A stretch of 64,000 nt of DNA, taken from assembly GCF_017329565.1 (NCBI RefSeq), contig NZ_JAFMTT010000005.1. One strand, written 5' to 3'. Each line of letters starts with the position of its first letter. The stretch's first letter is position 1. This stretch comes from Alicyclobacillus mali. Lineage in GTDB: Bacteria; Bacillota; Bacilli; Alicyclobacillales; Alicyclobacillaceae. The notes beneath the pieces are model-generated. The model saw only the letters and a list, made by a program, of their open reading frames with translations. It was not told the DNA's origin and searched no databases. The translations under genes and the position numbers were made by a program. Shown here one piece after another: positions 24,788 to 33,687 of this stretch.

Positions 24788-26815
24788 CTAATGGGTTCGC
24801 GCAGTGCCCCCGCGTGCAGCCGCTTCAAGCCACTGGGAGAGCTTGGCCGAGAGATCTCGCCAGTCGGCGGATTCGGACGCCTCCCATTCGCGACCGTACA
24901 GGTTCGCCTCGGCGGCGCGAAGCCAAGGCCCGAAAGCATCCGCTGCGCCGGCGCGTTCGGCGAGCGGCCGCAAGTCGCGCAGCGTGGCGCTCGGAGGCAG
25001 GCCGAGCGCCGCCCGGGCCTCGCCGACGAGCCGCAGGAACGCGTCGAAGTCGCCCTGCCGCGCTTTGCGGCGCCGCCGGACCCGTCTCACGGCCCAAAGG
25101 GCGCCCAGCGCCGCCGCAACGCCACCGAGCGCGACGGGGACCACCACGCGCACCTCGCGCCTGACGACCGGCAAAGATGCGGGCGCTTCGCCGTGACGGC
25201 TGGATCCCGGCTGCTTCCCAGTCGCGCTGCGCCCGGGAACCGAGCTCGGCGCGAACGTCATGGCGAAGCCAGGCGTCGCGTCGAAGGGGATCCAGCCGAA
25301 CCTCGGAAAATACACCTCGATCCACGCGTGCGCGTCTGCCTCGGATACCACGTACGTGTCCGGGGCCATCTCGTTGTCCGCGCCGACGGCGAACCCTGTG
25401 ACGAAGCGCGCAGGCACGCCAAGCGCGCGCAGCATCACCGCGGCGGCGCTCGCGAAATTGTCGCAGTACCCGCGGTGCGTGTCAAAGAGAAACTGCGCGA
25501 CGTAGTCCTCCCCTGGCTGTGGCACCGGCACGTCCGACACGTCGTACCGCTCGTGGGCAGCGAGATATTGGATGATGGCGTTGACCATCTCGTACTCCGT
25601 CACCGCGTGCGCGTTCGTTACAATGCGCGCTGCCAACTGCCTGACGCTCGCCGGCAACTCAGCGGGCAACTGCGTGTCGACTGCCCGAGTGCTGGCCGGA
25701 ATGTCGCGCCGCACGTCGGCAAAAGGTACGCTCAGTGAGGCGAGGCGTGCGTACGGGTTGTTCGGGACAGCCACCTCCAGCTCGTACGATTCCCCCGGGC
25801 CGAGCGGCGCCGCCTTGATGTTGCCCTGCAAGGTGTCGATGGCGAACTCGTTCCCGTACAGGCCCGGCAGCCGCAGGACGCGATCGACCGCATACGGCGC
25901 GAGGAGGTCCGACGTGTTGACGGCGCCTTTCACCGACACGGCGACGTCCATCGTGCGATAGGGGAGACGCGCGAACGGCAGACCGCCCGGGAGAGGCTGG
26001 CCCACGGCCGCGGTGGCGACGTCCGATCCGTCGAGCGGGACGGACACCCAGCCCTGCCCCGTGTAGTCGGACAGCACCTGTCCGCGGAGATCGAGCGGGA
26101 TGGGCGCTCGAACTTCGAGGATCGGCTGCGGATCCGTCACGAGCGAACCGCCGAGATGGCTGTCGTCCAGGCTGTAGCCCGTGCGCGCGGGCGTCTGCGG
26201 CACGAGCGACATCACGATGCGCGCCACGCTCGGCGCAAGGGCACCTTTCGGCGCGAGGAACGCACATAATGCGCCGCACAATAGAACCCCCGCGCCCACC
26301 CTCGCGACGCGTCGCCAGTCGGGCTCTCCCGCCTCCCCCTCCCAGCGAACGTATGCAAAAAGGGCCAGCATGACGGCGAGACAGACAAGCTCCAGTCCCA
26401 CGCCCGCCACCGGATGTGCCAGGGAGACCGCCACAAGCCCCGTCTGAGCGACGGCGTTGTAGAGGAGCCACGTGAGAGGGCGCCGATACGCGTACCGCAC
26501 GAGCGCCATCGCCGCCAGTCCAGCCAGGCTGAAGGCGTACAGCCGCCACACGGTGTCTGCGGCACTCAACGGCCATCCGGCAAGACGGGCCGCCTCGGCT
26601 ACAGCGGCAGCTTGGACAGCCGCGAGGGCCATCCACGCGGCGACGCGCTGCCAGCGATTCGCCAGCGCGGCGGCAAGACACATGGCAAGCCAAAACGCCT
26701 CCACCTCGAGCGCCGCGCGCCGAGCGAACACCCCTGCCACAGGCGACAGCGCGATCACGACCCACGCGAAACAGAGGAGGTTTCGCACCAGACGCCGAGT
26801 AAGCTGACGGGTCAT
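24788..26815 (-). CDS. membrane transglutaminase-like protein (TgpA type)
   Basis: A 675-residue protein: six or seven N-terminal membrane helices (to about residue 190), an extracytoplasmic region with a transglutaminase core, then one C-terminal helix and a cytoplasmic tail. The catalytic triad is visible as Cys in THRGYCDNFASAAAVML, His in EADAHAWIEVYF and Asp in WIPFDATPGF. The start ATG 26815 follows AAAAGGAGGGA; it overlaps the end of the DUF58 gene's downstream region by none and lies 19 bases after its stop. With MoxR and DUF58 it forms a common three-gene operon of unknown envelope-related role. Confidence 0.88.
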   Translation of the reverse strand: MTRQLTRRLVRNLLCFAWVVIALSPVAGVFARRAALEVEAFWLAMCLAAALANRWQRVAAWMALAAVQAAAVAEAARLAGWPLSAADTVWRLYAFSLAGLAAMALVRYAYRRPLTWLLYNAVAQTGLVAVSLAHPVAGVGLELVCLAVMLALFAYVRWEGEAGEPDWRRVARVGAGVLLCGALCAFLAPKGALAPSVARIVMSLVPQTPARTGYSLDDSHLGGSLVTDPQPILEVRAPIPLDLRGQVLSDYTGQGWVSVPLDGSDVATAAVGQPLPGGLPFARLPYRTMDVAVSVKGAVNTSDLLAPYAVDRVLRLPGLYGNEFAIDTLQGNIKAAPLGPGESYELEVAVPNNPYARLASLSVPFADVRRDIPASTRAVDTQLPAELPASVRQLAARIVTNAHAVTEYEMVNAIIQYLAAHERYDVSDVPVPQPGEDYVAQFLFDTHRGYCDNFASAAAVMLRALGVPARFVTGFAVGADNEMAPDTYVVSEADAHAWIEVYFPRFGWIPFDATPGFAMTFAPSSVPGRSATGKQPGSSRHGEAPASLPVVRREVRVVVPVALGGVAAALGALWAVRRVRRRRKARQGDFDAFLRLVGEARAALGLPPSATLRDLRPLAERAGAADAFGPWLRAAEANLYGREWEASESADWRDLSAKLSQWLEAAARGGTARTH

Positions 26816-26834
26816 CGGTGCTCCCTCCTTTTCC

Positions 26835-27950
26835 TCACGAACTGCGGAAATGGGCCGCTTCGCGCGCACCTTTGCGCCCCGCGTCCACAATGGCCCAGAC
26901 ATCCACCGCTGACACCGTCACCGCGCGTGAGTCCACCGTCCGCGCAATGGCGTCGCACGCGCGCGCCGTCACCCATATGGTCGCGCCCCATTCGCCTCGC
27001 AGCTCTGCCCGGGGCACGGCGGCAACGTTGGCGGATGCGTTCACCGATGCCAGCGCGCGCCCCACCTCGTCGAACGTCCTGCACCGGCGCCACGTGGCCC
27101 GCCCGTCGGTGGAGGCGGGCGCCAGACACTCGACTGATTGCCCCTGCCGCTGCCAGTGAACCACCAGAGAAAAGGCCACGGATAGTACCTGTTCCGTCAA
27201 GAAGACGTCGTTTTGCTCCGCCAGAGGCACCACGAGCCACGGACGCGGCCTGTCGAAGGCAAGTTCTCTCGCGTACAAGTTCCCCATCCGAAGTGACGTG
27301 GGCCAGTGGATGAGACTCCGCCGCTCACCGGTTCGAAAGGGTACCAAGCCGCCGGTCGGAACCGTCCTCGCACCATCCCGTGCCCGTTCACAAGCCCGCA
27401 CCTGCCGCTCGACCTCGCGCGTCCACTCTCCTGCCGGCAACACCTTGGGGTAAACCACCATCACGCCTTCGGCTGGGAGCTGCCGTTCGACAGACAGGAG
27501 GCCGAACGCATCGCTGAGCCGGACGCACACGCCGCGTAGACGGTATTGGCCTCGGCGGAGCGAAGACGCCTCCATCTGAACCTGGTATCCGCCGGGCCGT
27601 TTGAACGAGGCGACGCCGCCAAGGCGATCGTACGGAACGCGATGTTCCTCCCACTCCAGTGCGATCTCGCCGCGGCGCCTCCACAATCCGAACCCGAACG
27701 CGCGGCCCGAGATGTCGACCAGCACACGCGCGCTGTCACCCGCGGACGCGCGCGCCGGAAGATCAACCCGCGCGCTCGAGATGGCCATCGCACACACCGC
27801 AAAACATAGTTCGTACAAACTGAGCGCGTCCATGGCGCCTGCAAGCGCACGCACGCCCACCGCGCCTGTTCCGAGCGCGAGCGACGTCACAAACGCACTG
27901 GCAAGGACGAGCGCGGCCACGAGCCATGACCTGCGCAATGCGATGCTCAT
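26835..27950 (-). CDS. DUF58 domain protein
   Basis: A 371-residue protein with two N-terminal hydrophobic segments (about residues 9-27 and 38-55) and the DUF58 signature FRTGERRSLIHWPTSLRMGN, followed by LYARELAFDRPRPWLV. DUF58 is related to von Willebrand factor A folds and regularly partners MoxR ATPases (family knowledge). Its ATG overlaps the MoxR stop as ATGA, so translation is coupled. No metal-binding MIDAS motif could be pointed out by eye. Confidence 0.85.
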   Translation of the reverse strand: MSIALRRSWLVAALVLASAFVTSLALGTGAVGVRALAGAMDALSLYELCFAVCAMAISSARVDLPARASAGDSARVLVDISGRAFGFGLWRRRGEIALEWEEHRVPYDRLGGVASFKRPGGYQVQMEASSLRRGQYRLRGVCVRLSDAFGLLSVERQLPAEGVMVVYPKVLPAGEWTREVERQVRACERARDGARTVPTGGLVPFRTGERRSLIHWPTSLRMGNLYARELAFDRPRPWLVVPLAEQNDVFLTEQVLSVAFSLVVHWQRQGQSVECLAPASTDGRATWRRCRTFDEVGRALASVNASANVAAVPRAELRGEWGATIWVTARACDAIARTVDSRAVTVSAVDVWAIVDAGRKGAREAAHFRSS

Positions 27951-28927
27951 CGCGCGTCACCGAGCTTCGGCGTCGGCACTTGGTGCAAGACCTCCTCCAG
28001 GAGCCCATCCGGCGTCGCTTCCACCCATGGATCCCGAGCGCGGTGAAGCCGATGCCGCCATACGTGTGGGACGAGCTGGCGCAGATCGTCCGGAACCACG
28101 TACGGGCGGCCACGTGTATAGGCGCGCGCTTTGGCTGCGCGAAGCAGGGCCAGGAGCGCGCGGGGGCTTGGCCCCATCGGCACGTGCGGGTGGTCGCGAA
28201 GCGCTTGGGCGAGGTTTACAGCGTAGCGAAGGATCGCCGGATCCGCGTGAATTTCGTCCGCCTCGCGCTGCCATGTCAGCACGTCCGATGGCGCCGCCAG
28301 AGGCTTTAGATCGTCTAATTGGGCTTGACCGCCTCCCGCCGCGAGCATGCGGATTTCTTCTTCTGCGGAAGGATAGCCAAGTGCGATGCACATCAGGAAC
28401 CGATCCATCTCCGACTCGGGCAGTGGATGGGTCCCTTCGAATTCCCGAGGATTTTGCGTGGCAATGACCCAAAAGGGCCGCGGAAGCGAATGCCGCTCGC
28501 CGTCCAACGTCACGCAGCCCTCCTCCATGGCCTCGAGAAAGGCGCTTTGCGCCCGCGGTGACGCGCGGTTCAGTTCGTCCACCAGCACCATCTCGCTGAA
28601 AATGGGCCCTTTGTGCGTTTCGAACGCGCCCAACTGTTGGTTGTACATGACGTACCCCAGGATGTCCGCAGGGAGAAGATCCGACGTGCACTGCACGCGG
28701 CTCAGGTTCAGCCCCAGGAGGCGTGCAAGGGCCTTGGCAAGCGTCGTCTTGCCCACGCCTGGAACGTCCTCGATCAACACATGACCGCCGGCGACGAGCG
28801 CGCAAAGGGCGAGATCGATGGCCTCTTCGTGGCCGAAGACCACGGACGATATGACATCACGCAGGCGCGCAAACGCGGGGGTCATCGGTTCCAGTTCTCC
28901 CTTGAGCTGACGCGAAGCCAACGTCAT
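27947..28927 (-). CDS. MoxR family AAA+ ATPase
   Basis: A 326-residue MoxR ATPase. Walker A is IEDVPGVGKTTLAKAL, Walker B is MVLVDELNRASPRAQSAFLE, and sensor 1 is FWVIATQNPREFEGTHPLPE. MoxR proteins act as chaperones for partner VWA/DUF58 proteins. I chose ATG 28927 with GAGGGA nine bases upstream; another ATG lies nine bases before it and a further one at 28996 without a ribosome site. First gene of the three-gene operon, divergent from the zinc-ribbon protein gene. Confidence 0.93.
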   Translation of the reverse strand: MTLASRQLKGELEPMTPAFARLRDVISSVVFGHEEAIDLALCALVAGGHVLIEDVPGVGKTTLAKALARLLGLNLSRVQCTSDLLPADILGYVMYNQQLGAFETHKGPIFSEMVLVDELNRASPRAQSAFLEAMEEGCVTLDGERHSLPRPFWVIATQNPREFEGTHPLPESEMDRFLMCIALGYPSAEEEIRMLAAGGGQAQLDDLKPLAAPSDVLTWQREADEIHADPAILRYAVNLAQALRDHPHVPMGPSPRALLALLRAAKARAYTRGRPYVVPDDLRQLVPHVWRHRLHRARDPWVEATPDGLLEEVLHQVPTPKLGDAR

Positions 28928-29306
28928 ATTCCCCATTCCCTCGTCTTCTCTTCTTCCCGATTCTAACAAATCGACTGCCGTCCGCATAGCTCGCAAGAAC
29001 GGCCATATAGTGGGTAGAGAAGAGACGCGCTGCTGAATGCGGCCTCCGGGATCATGTTAGGAAGGAGATGGGTACTTGAAGGTCCCCACCGCGCGCTTCC
29101 CCATGGCCATCAGGGGCAAAGCTGCCCGCCTGCGATTCGTGGTTCGTCGCAATCCAAGGAGTCTTGTGCTAGGATCCAAGGAAGAGGCGACACCGCAGGA
29201 CTTGAGTCGAGTGCATGAACTTCCACCGCAGCGCATGCGTCTTTTTGCGCGGATGGAGCGGCCTCCGGACAGGCCGAAGCCCTTCGACCAAAGGAGGGAT
29301 GCGCAC
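28928..29306. other. 379-bp divergent intergenic region
   Basis: This region separates the MoxR operon from the zinc-ribbon gene. An open frame from TTG 29076 (GGAAGGAG eight bases upstream) runs through it into the zinc-ribbon protein and could be a 77-residue N-terminal extension, but its Arg/Pro-rich content looks non-coding. No clear promoter was identified. Confidence 0.4.
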
Positions 29307-29708
29307 GTGGCCAAAGACACCGAGGAGATCTCGCTGTCAGCCCTCAACCCGGAACCCGTACCTCTGTACGGCAAGAGGCCCTTCCCCAAGAGTGCGAGCC
29401 GATGCAAGCGGTGCAAAATGCCGTCGAATCTCCAGTTTTGTGTGATGTGTCAGACGGAATTTGTCACGCAAGCTCGGATGTGTTTTCAATCCATTTTGGA
29501 CGCCGCGGAAATTCAGCGCGATCCACACCGGACCTACGAGGAAAAGCGAGCGGCATACAAGTCGGCGAAGCGGCGGCTGAAACAGCTCCAGGAGTTGAAG
29601 ACCTACGGCGTGACCTTCGAACAGACCAAGGCGTTCCGCAAGGCCCTGCGCAGCCTGCGCGAGGCGCTGCGCGAGGAGAAGGCCGAGCGGACCGCGAATC
29701 TTTCTTAG
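29307..29708 (+). CDS. small zinc-ribbon protein of unknown function
   Basis: A 133-residue protein from GTG 29307, which has AAAGGAGG nine bases upstream. Near residue 32 a treble-clef or zinc-ribbon-like pair of CxxC motifs reads CKRCKMPSNLQFCVMC. The C-terminal 75 residues are a highly charged helix (TYEEKRAAYKSAKRRLKQLQ), likely a coiled coil. I know of no named family. An alternative TTG start at 29076 with its own ribosome site would add 77 residues. It is convergent with the response-regulator gene. Confidence 0.6.
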   Translation: MAKDTEEISLSALNPEPVPLYGKRPFPKSASRCKRCKMPSNLQFCVMCQTEFVTQARMCFQSILDAAEIQRDPHRTYEEKRAAYKSAKRRLKQLQELKTYGVTFEQTKAFRKALRSLREALREEKAERTANLS

Positions 29709-29726
29709 CCGGAGAGATGGCCACGC

Positions 29727-29767
29727 CGAGGGCGGGCCTCGGCGCTTCTGCCGAAGGTCCGCCCTCG
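29727..29767. terminator. long hairpin between convergent genes
   Basis: CGAGGGCGG (29727-29735) pairs with CCGCCCTCG (29759-29767), and the stem continues inward through CGGC/GCCG with a six-base loop and a one-base bulge. It lies between the zinc-ribbon gene and the two-component operon and could serve either strand; neither side has a U-run. Confidence 0.5.
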
Positions 29768-29878
29768 AACGCTTCGTTCAGCCCACGTCTCCCGCGACGC
29801 GCACGGTCGAATGGGGCCCCACGAAAGAGTGCCACTTGGAAGGCCGGCTTGTTTAAAAAACCCAAAAATCTGATCCCT

Positions 29879-30538
29879 TCAGCCCTCCGGCACGGGCGGA
29901 TCGACAAGCCCGCTCTCGTAAGCGTATCGGATGAGTGTCGCGCGGGACGTCGCCCCGAGGCGCCGTGCGATGTGCTGACGGTGGGTTTCGACCGTCTTGA
30001 CGCTGATATGAAGAGCATCTGCGATTTCGCGATTCGTATAGCCTCTCGCCACCAGCACCAGAACCTCCGTCTCTCGCGGCGAGAGACGAATATCGTCTCG
30101 CCCACGCCCGTCCACTTCGCCTTTCGCCTCTATGTTCCCGGTCCAGCGGCGCGAGACGTAGGGACACTCTGCCCGCCCCCGCCGGATGGCTTCGACAATC
30201 TCCTGCGAGTCATCGTGCTTGAAGACAATTCCCGCGACTTTGGCATCCAGCATCTTTTCCACATGGGCGCGATCGTCGAACATCGTCAGCATGATGACCC
30301 GGACCTCAGGGGCGATTTGGCGGAGGTGACGCGCGGTCGTAATCCCGTCCAGCCCTTGGGGCATGTGCACGTCCATCAGCATGACGTCGGGCCGATCTTT
30401 CACCGCGGCCTTGAGTGCGTCTTCGCCGCACGAGCACTCCCCCACCACCTCAATCCCGGCTACGCCGTGCAGGATCAGGCGCAGACCTTGGCGGACCAAG
30501 GCGTGATCGTCCACGATGACCACGCGCGTGTGAGCCAT
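29879..30538 (-). CDS. NarL/NreC-type response regulator
   Basis: A 219-residue two-component response regulator. The receiver domain has the acidic pair Asp10-Asp11 in VVIVDDHALVRQG, the phospho-acceptor Asp56 in VMLMDVHMPQGLDG and the conserved Lys in AGIVFKHDDS. The C-terminal LuxR-type helix-turn-helix reads LSPRETEVLVLVARGYTNRE and ADALHISVKTVETHRQHI. It is the last gene of the sulfide operon, 20 bases after the kinase gene, so the pair most likely responds to sulfur or redox state and may control this operon. Confidence 0.92.
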   Translation of the reverse strand: MAHTRVVIVDDHALVRQGLRLILHGVAGIEVVGECSCGEDALKAAVKDRPDVMLMDVHMPQGLDGITTARHLRQIAPEVRVIMLTMFDDRAHVEKMLDAKVAGIVFKHDDSQEIVEAIRRGRAECPYVSRRWTGNIEAKGEVDGRGRDDIRLSPRETEVLVLVARGYTNREIADALHISVKTVETHRQHIARRLGATSRATLIRYAYESGLVDPPVPEG

Positions 30539-30558
30539 ACCGATTCGCCCCCTTCTCC

Positions 30559-31587
30559 TCACCCCAGCGGATTGGGAAAGATGACGCGCACACGCGTACC
30601 TTGCCCAGGCTGACTGTCGATCTCGAGCACCCCATTCAGGGCAGACGCGCGCTCGCGCATGTTCTTCAACCCGTAGCCGGGTAGCAGCTTGATCTGGTCC
30701 GCGTCGAAGCCACACCCGTCGTCGCGGATTTCCACTTCGCACATCTCGGCGCACGTCATGTGAATCTGAATGTGTCGAGCCCGCCCGTGTGAAATCGCGT
30801 TGTGCACCGCCTCTTGCACGATGCGGTACACGTGGATCGCGATGCCGCCGAGATCGCCACCGGGCCACTCCTTGTTCATGGTGACGTCGATCCGGCAGCC
30901 GCTTGTCGACATCTCCTCGCTCAGCATGCGGATGGCCGCGCTGAGGCCGAGATCGTACAGGAGCGACGGATACAAGGTATGCGACAACGCGCGCACCTCT
31001 TGCGAGCAGCGCTTGATCTGCGCGCGCAGGTCGTCGAGCGCCCTGTGCAGGCGAGACGGGGCCTGGCGCTTGAGGTGTTCCATACCGAGATCGACCGCGT
31101 ACAGCGACTGGCTCACCCCGTCGTGCAGCTCTTGGGAGATGCGCTTGCGCTCCTGTTCTTGCACCTCCAGCGTCATGCGGTTCAGCCGCGCCCGCATCTC
31201 CAACTCTTTCGCCTGCCGCTCGCGCGTGACGTCGCGGATGACGATTACCATGTCACGGCTCGTCTCGCCGCCAGGCGCTTCGAGGAACGTGCGGCTCATG
31301 CCGACCGGGACATAGGCGCCTTGCTTCGTCGGCAATTCAGACTCAAAGTACGAAACTTCGCGCTGCCCGGCGAGGAAACACCGCTCTTCACCGGCGCCCA
31401 CCTCGCGCGCTTGGCAATACCGGCAATACGGAATCCAATCGCCCAGTTCCCAGCCCGTCATACGCGTCGCGGATGGATTGATGAACACAATCACGCGGTC
31501 CTTGTCCATGACGATGATCCCGTCGTTCAGGGCATTGAACAGGTGTCGCAGCCGTTCCGGGCTGTAGCCCATGGTTCTGGTGACCAT
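30559..31587 (-). CDS. PAS sensor histidine kinase (HisKA_3, NreB-like)
   Basis: A cytoplasmic kinase of about 342 residues with no membrane helix. The N-terminal PAS domain (LFNALNDGIIVMDKDRVIVF) contains Cys55, Cys58 and Cys70 in IPYCRYCQAREV and EERCFLAG, spacing C-x2-C-x11-C. The kinase part has the phospho-His in ERKRISQELHDGVSQSLYAV and the ATP-binding box in EIRDDGCGFDADQI. NreB of staphylococci has the same first three cysteines plus a fourth, holding an oxygen-sensitive 4Fe-4S cluster; here the fourth position is Ala. The start is ATG 31587; TTG 31596 is possible. It is paired with the adjacent response regulator. Confidence 0.9.
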   Translation of the reverse strand: MVTRTMGYSPERLRHLFNALNDGIIVMDKDRVIVFINPSATRMTGWELGDWIPYCRYCQAREVGAGEERCFLAGQREVSYFESELPTKQGAYVPVGMSRTFLEAPGGETSRDMVIVIRDVTRERQAKELEMRARLNRMTLEVQEQERKRISQELHDGVSQSLYAVDLGMEHLKRQAPSRLHRALDDLRAQIKRCSQEVRALSHTLYPSLLYDLGLSAAIRMLSEEMSTSGCRIDVTMNKEWPGGDLGGIAIHVYRIVQEAVHNAISHGRARHIQIHMTCAEMCEVEIRDDGCGFDADQIKLLPGYGLKNMRERASALNGVLEIDSQPGQGTRVRVIFPNPLG

Positions 31588-31628
31588 TCCCACCAACCTC
31601 GCCAGCGCGTTTCCTCTACCTTACGACA

Positions 31629-33044
31629 TCACGCCTCAACAGGGAAACCCTTGCCGCGCCACGCCTCGTATCCACCCAGCATGTTGCGCACATCCTCCAC
31701 GCCGTGAGCCCGAAGCAGGCTCGCGGCGATGGCGGATCGGCCGCCCGTCCGGCAATACACGTAGACCGATGCCTCGCGCGGTACCTCTTGGATGTGAGCC
31801 GCCAGCTTCGAGAGCGGAATGTGGTGAGCCTGCGGCAGGTGGCCCCCCGCCCACTCGTCGGCGTTGCGGACGTCCAGAAGCCAGATGTCCTTCTGCGCAA
31901 GCGCTCCGCGCACGTCGTCGGGTGTCACGTTGACGTAGGACGCGACGTCGTCGGCCGCTGCGCCCTCCACCTCGGCCGGATCGGCCCAATCCGCTACGTC
32001 ATCAATGCCGATGGAGCGAAGCGCGCGGATCACGTCGGGCGCTATTCCGTTCGCAGCCAGCAGATGGATATGCCGATCGACAGGAAGGAGCCAACCCGCC
32101 CACGTGACAAACGACTTGTTCCAGGGTATGTTGAGACTTCCGGCCAAGTGGCGTTTTGCAAACGCATCCGCCGGGCGCACATCCAACACGATGCCGCTCG
32201 CTCGCCACGCGCGAAGCGCTTCCGGCGACAGCGCCGCCCGCGCGGGCGCGCTCAGTTCTTTGAGCAGACGCGGCCCGTTCTTATTGACCTGCTTCATGCG
32301 GGCGAAGTAGACCGGCGCTTCGGGTTGCCCAGCGAGCAGGGCCTGGACGAAGGCGTCCTCGTCCTGGTGCTGAAGGGCCCAGTTCACGAGCTTCTCGTAG
32401 CCGACCGTGGACGACGGGACGGCGCCGAGCGCCTTGCCGCACGCGCTGCCCGCGCCGTGGGCCGGCAGCACCTGGACGTGATCCGGCAGCGCCTCAAATT
32501 TGCGCAGGGAGCGGAACATCTGGCGAGCGAGCGCCTCCGAACTGCCGCTCTCGCCGGCCACGCGCTCGAGCAGGTCCGGCCGCCCGACGTCTCCCACGAA
32601 GACGAAGTCACCGGAAAAAAGCGCCATGGGCACGTCCGGCGAAGTTTTGCCGTCGTACAGGAGGTACGAGACGTGTTCCGGCGTATGCCCGGGCGTATGC
32701 ATCACCACAAGCCTCACATGGCCAAAGTGAAGCTCGTCGCCGTCCCTCAACAGCCGGTGTGGATACGCCTGGACGTACGCGGACTTCCACTCCGGCGGGC
32801 CTTCGTCTGACACGCAGATGGCCGCGCCTGCGCCATCCGCCAGTTCCCGGGCCCCGGAGACAAAATCCGCGTGAATGTGTGTCTCGAGCGCAGCGACGAT
32901 GCGGAGCCCCTCTCGCTTGGCCGTGTGCAAATACGGCTCGACGTCGCGGGCGGGATCGATCACGCAGGCCTCGCCCGTTTCCTGGCAGCCGACCAAGTAA
33001 GAAGCGTGCGCAAGTGCTTCATCGTAGAAGCGGCGAAGGTACAT
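31629..33044 (-). CDS. MBL-fold persulfide dioxygenase-like protein with two rhodanese domains
   Basis: A 471-residue protein. The N-terminal MBL domain has ALETHIHADFVSGAREL (H-x-H-x-D) and VVMHTPGHTPEHVSYLL, as in persulfide dioxygenases that oxidise glutathione or other low-molecular-weight persulfides. Two rhodanese modules follow: the first (VLDVRPADAFAKRHLAGSLN) lacks an active-site Cys loop, the second has the active loop VYVYCRTGGRSAIAA. I chose ATG 33044, which has GAGAGG nine bases upstream. It lies between DUF1641 and the kinase gene in the sulfide operon, which supports a sulfane-sulfur oxidation role. Confidence 0.9.
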   Translation of the reverse strand: MYLRRFYDEALAHASYLVGCQETGEACVIDPARDVEPYLHTAKREGLRIVAALETHIHADFVSGARELADGAGAAICVSDEGPPEWKSAYVQAYPHRLLRDGDELHFGHVRLVVMHTPGHTPEHVSYLLYDGKTSPDVPMALFSGDFVFVGDVGRPDLLERVAGESGSSEALARQMFRSLRKFEALPDHVQVLPAHGAGSACGKALGAVPSSTVGYEKLVNWALQHQDEDAFVQALLAGQPEAPVYFARMKQVNKNGPRLLKELSAPARAALSPEALRAWRASGIVLDVRPADAFAKRHLAGSLNIPWNKSFVTWAGWLLPVDRHIHLLAANGIAPDVIRALRSIGIDDVADWADPAEVEGAAADDVASYVNVTPDDVRGALAQKDIWLLDVRNADEWAGGHLPQAHHIPLSKLAAHIQEVPREASVYVYCRTGGRSAIAASLLRAHGVEDVRNMLGGYEAWRGKGFPVEA

Positions 33045-33082
33045 GTCACCCATCCTCTCGTGAAATCTGTCTCTATCCGCGC

Positions 33083-33670
33083 TTACAGGTTTTTCACAGG
33101 CGGCGCTTCGGTACGTTCCTGAGCCGCCTGGACGAATGCCTTCGCATAACGAAGCCCCTTTTGAACGACCGGCTCCTTCAGCAGGCGAATGAGCGACCAG
33201 ACGGTCACTGGTGTGCGATCCTCTGCGGCAATGCGCCCGGCCTCGCGCGAGATCTCGCGAGCTTCTTGGGCCATCCGCTGCACCGCCTCAAACTCGGATG
33301 CGAGGCTCGCGAGCAGATAATCGACTGAAGCCCGGTCCTCAAGCACGGCTTTGGCAAACTCGGCGAACTGCAGTAGGGGACGCATGAGTTGCACGAGCGT
33401 CGGCAGGGCGCTCGCGAGTTCGGCGAGGGCGACGATGGTGTCGCGATCGACCCGCAGCGGAATCTCGTCCGACGCTGACGCCATTAGGTAGCGCATGGAT
33501 TCCCGATCCTGCACCAGTTCCCGCCCGAACGCGATGGCGGTGGACACGTCACCGAGCGCCTCGTCCCACTCGGCCAATCGCTCGATGATGCGCACAAACT
33601 TCGCCTGAAAATCCGGATCGCCAAGGGCTTGTCGGGCCCCGTTGACTTCGACCGTATGGTTGTCAGCCAT
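33083..33670 (-). CDS. DUF1641 protein of the sulfide operon
   Basis: A 195-residue, mostly helical protein with the DUF1641 pattern: ALAELASALPTLVQLMRPLL and the C-terminal TVWSLIRLLKEPVVQKGLRY. DUF1641 genes are regularly next to sulfide:quinone reductase or formate dehydrogenase genes; the molecular role is unknown. The ATG follows GGGGGAGGT. It lies 17 bases after the SQR gene. Confidence 0.85.
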   Translation of the reverse strand: MADNHTVEVNGARQALGDPDFQAKFVRIIERLAEWDEALGDVSTAIAFGRELVQDRESMRYLMASASDEIPLRVDRDTIVALAELASALPTLVQLMRPLLQFAEFAKAVLEDRASVDYLLASLASEFEAVQRMAQEAREISREAGRIAAEDRTPVTVWSLIRLLKEPVVQKGLRYAKAFVQAAQERTEAPPVKNL

Positions 33671-33687
33671 AATCCCACCTCCCCCGC

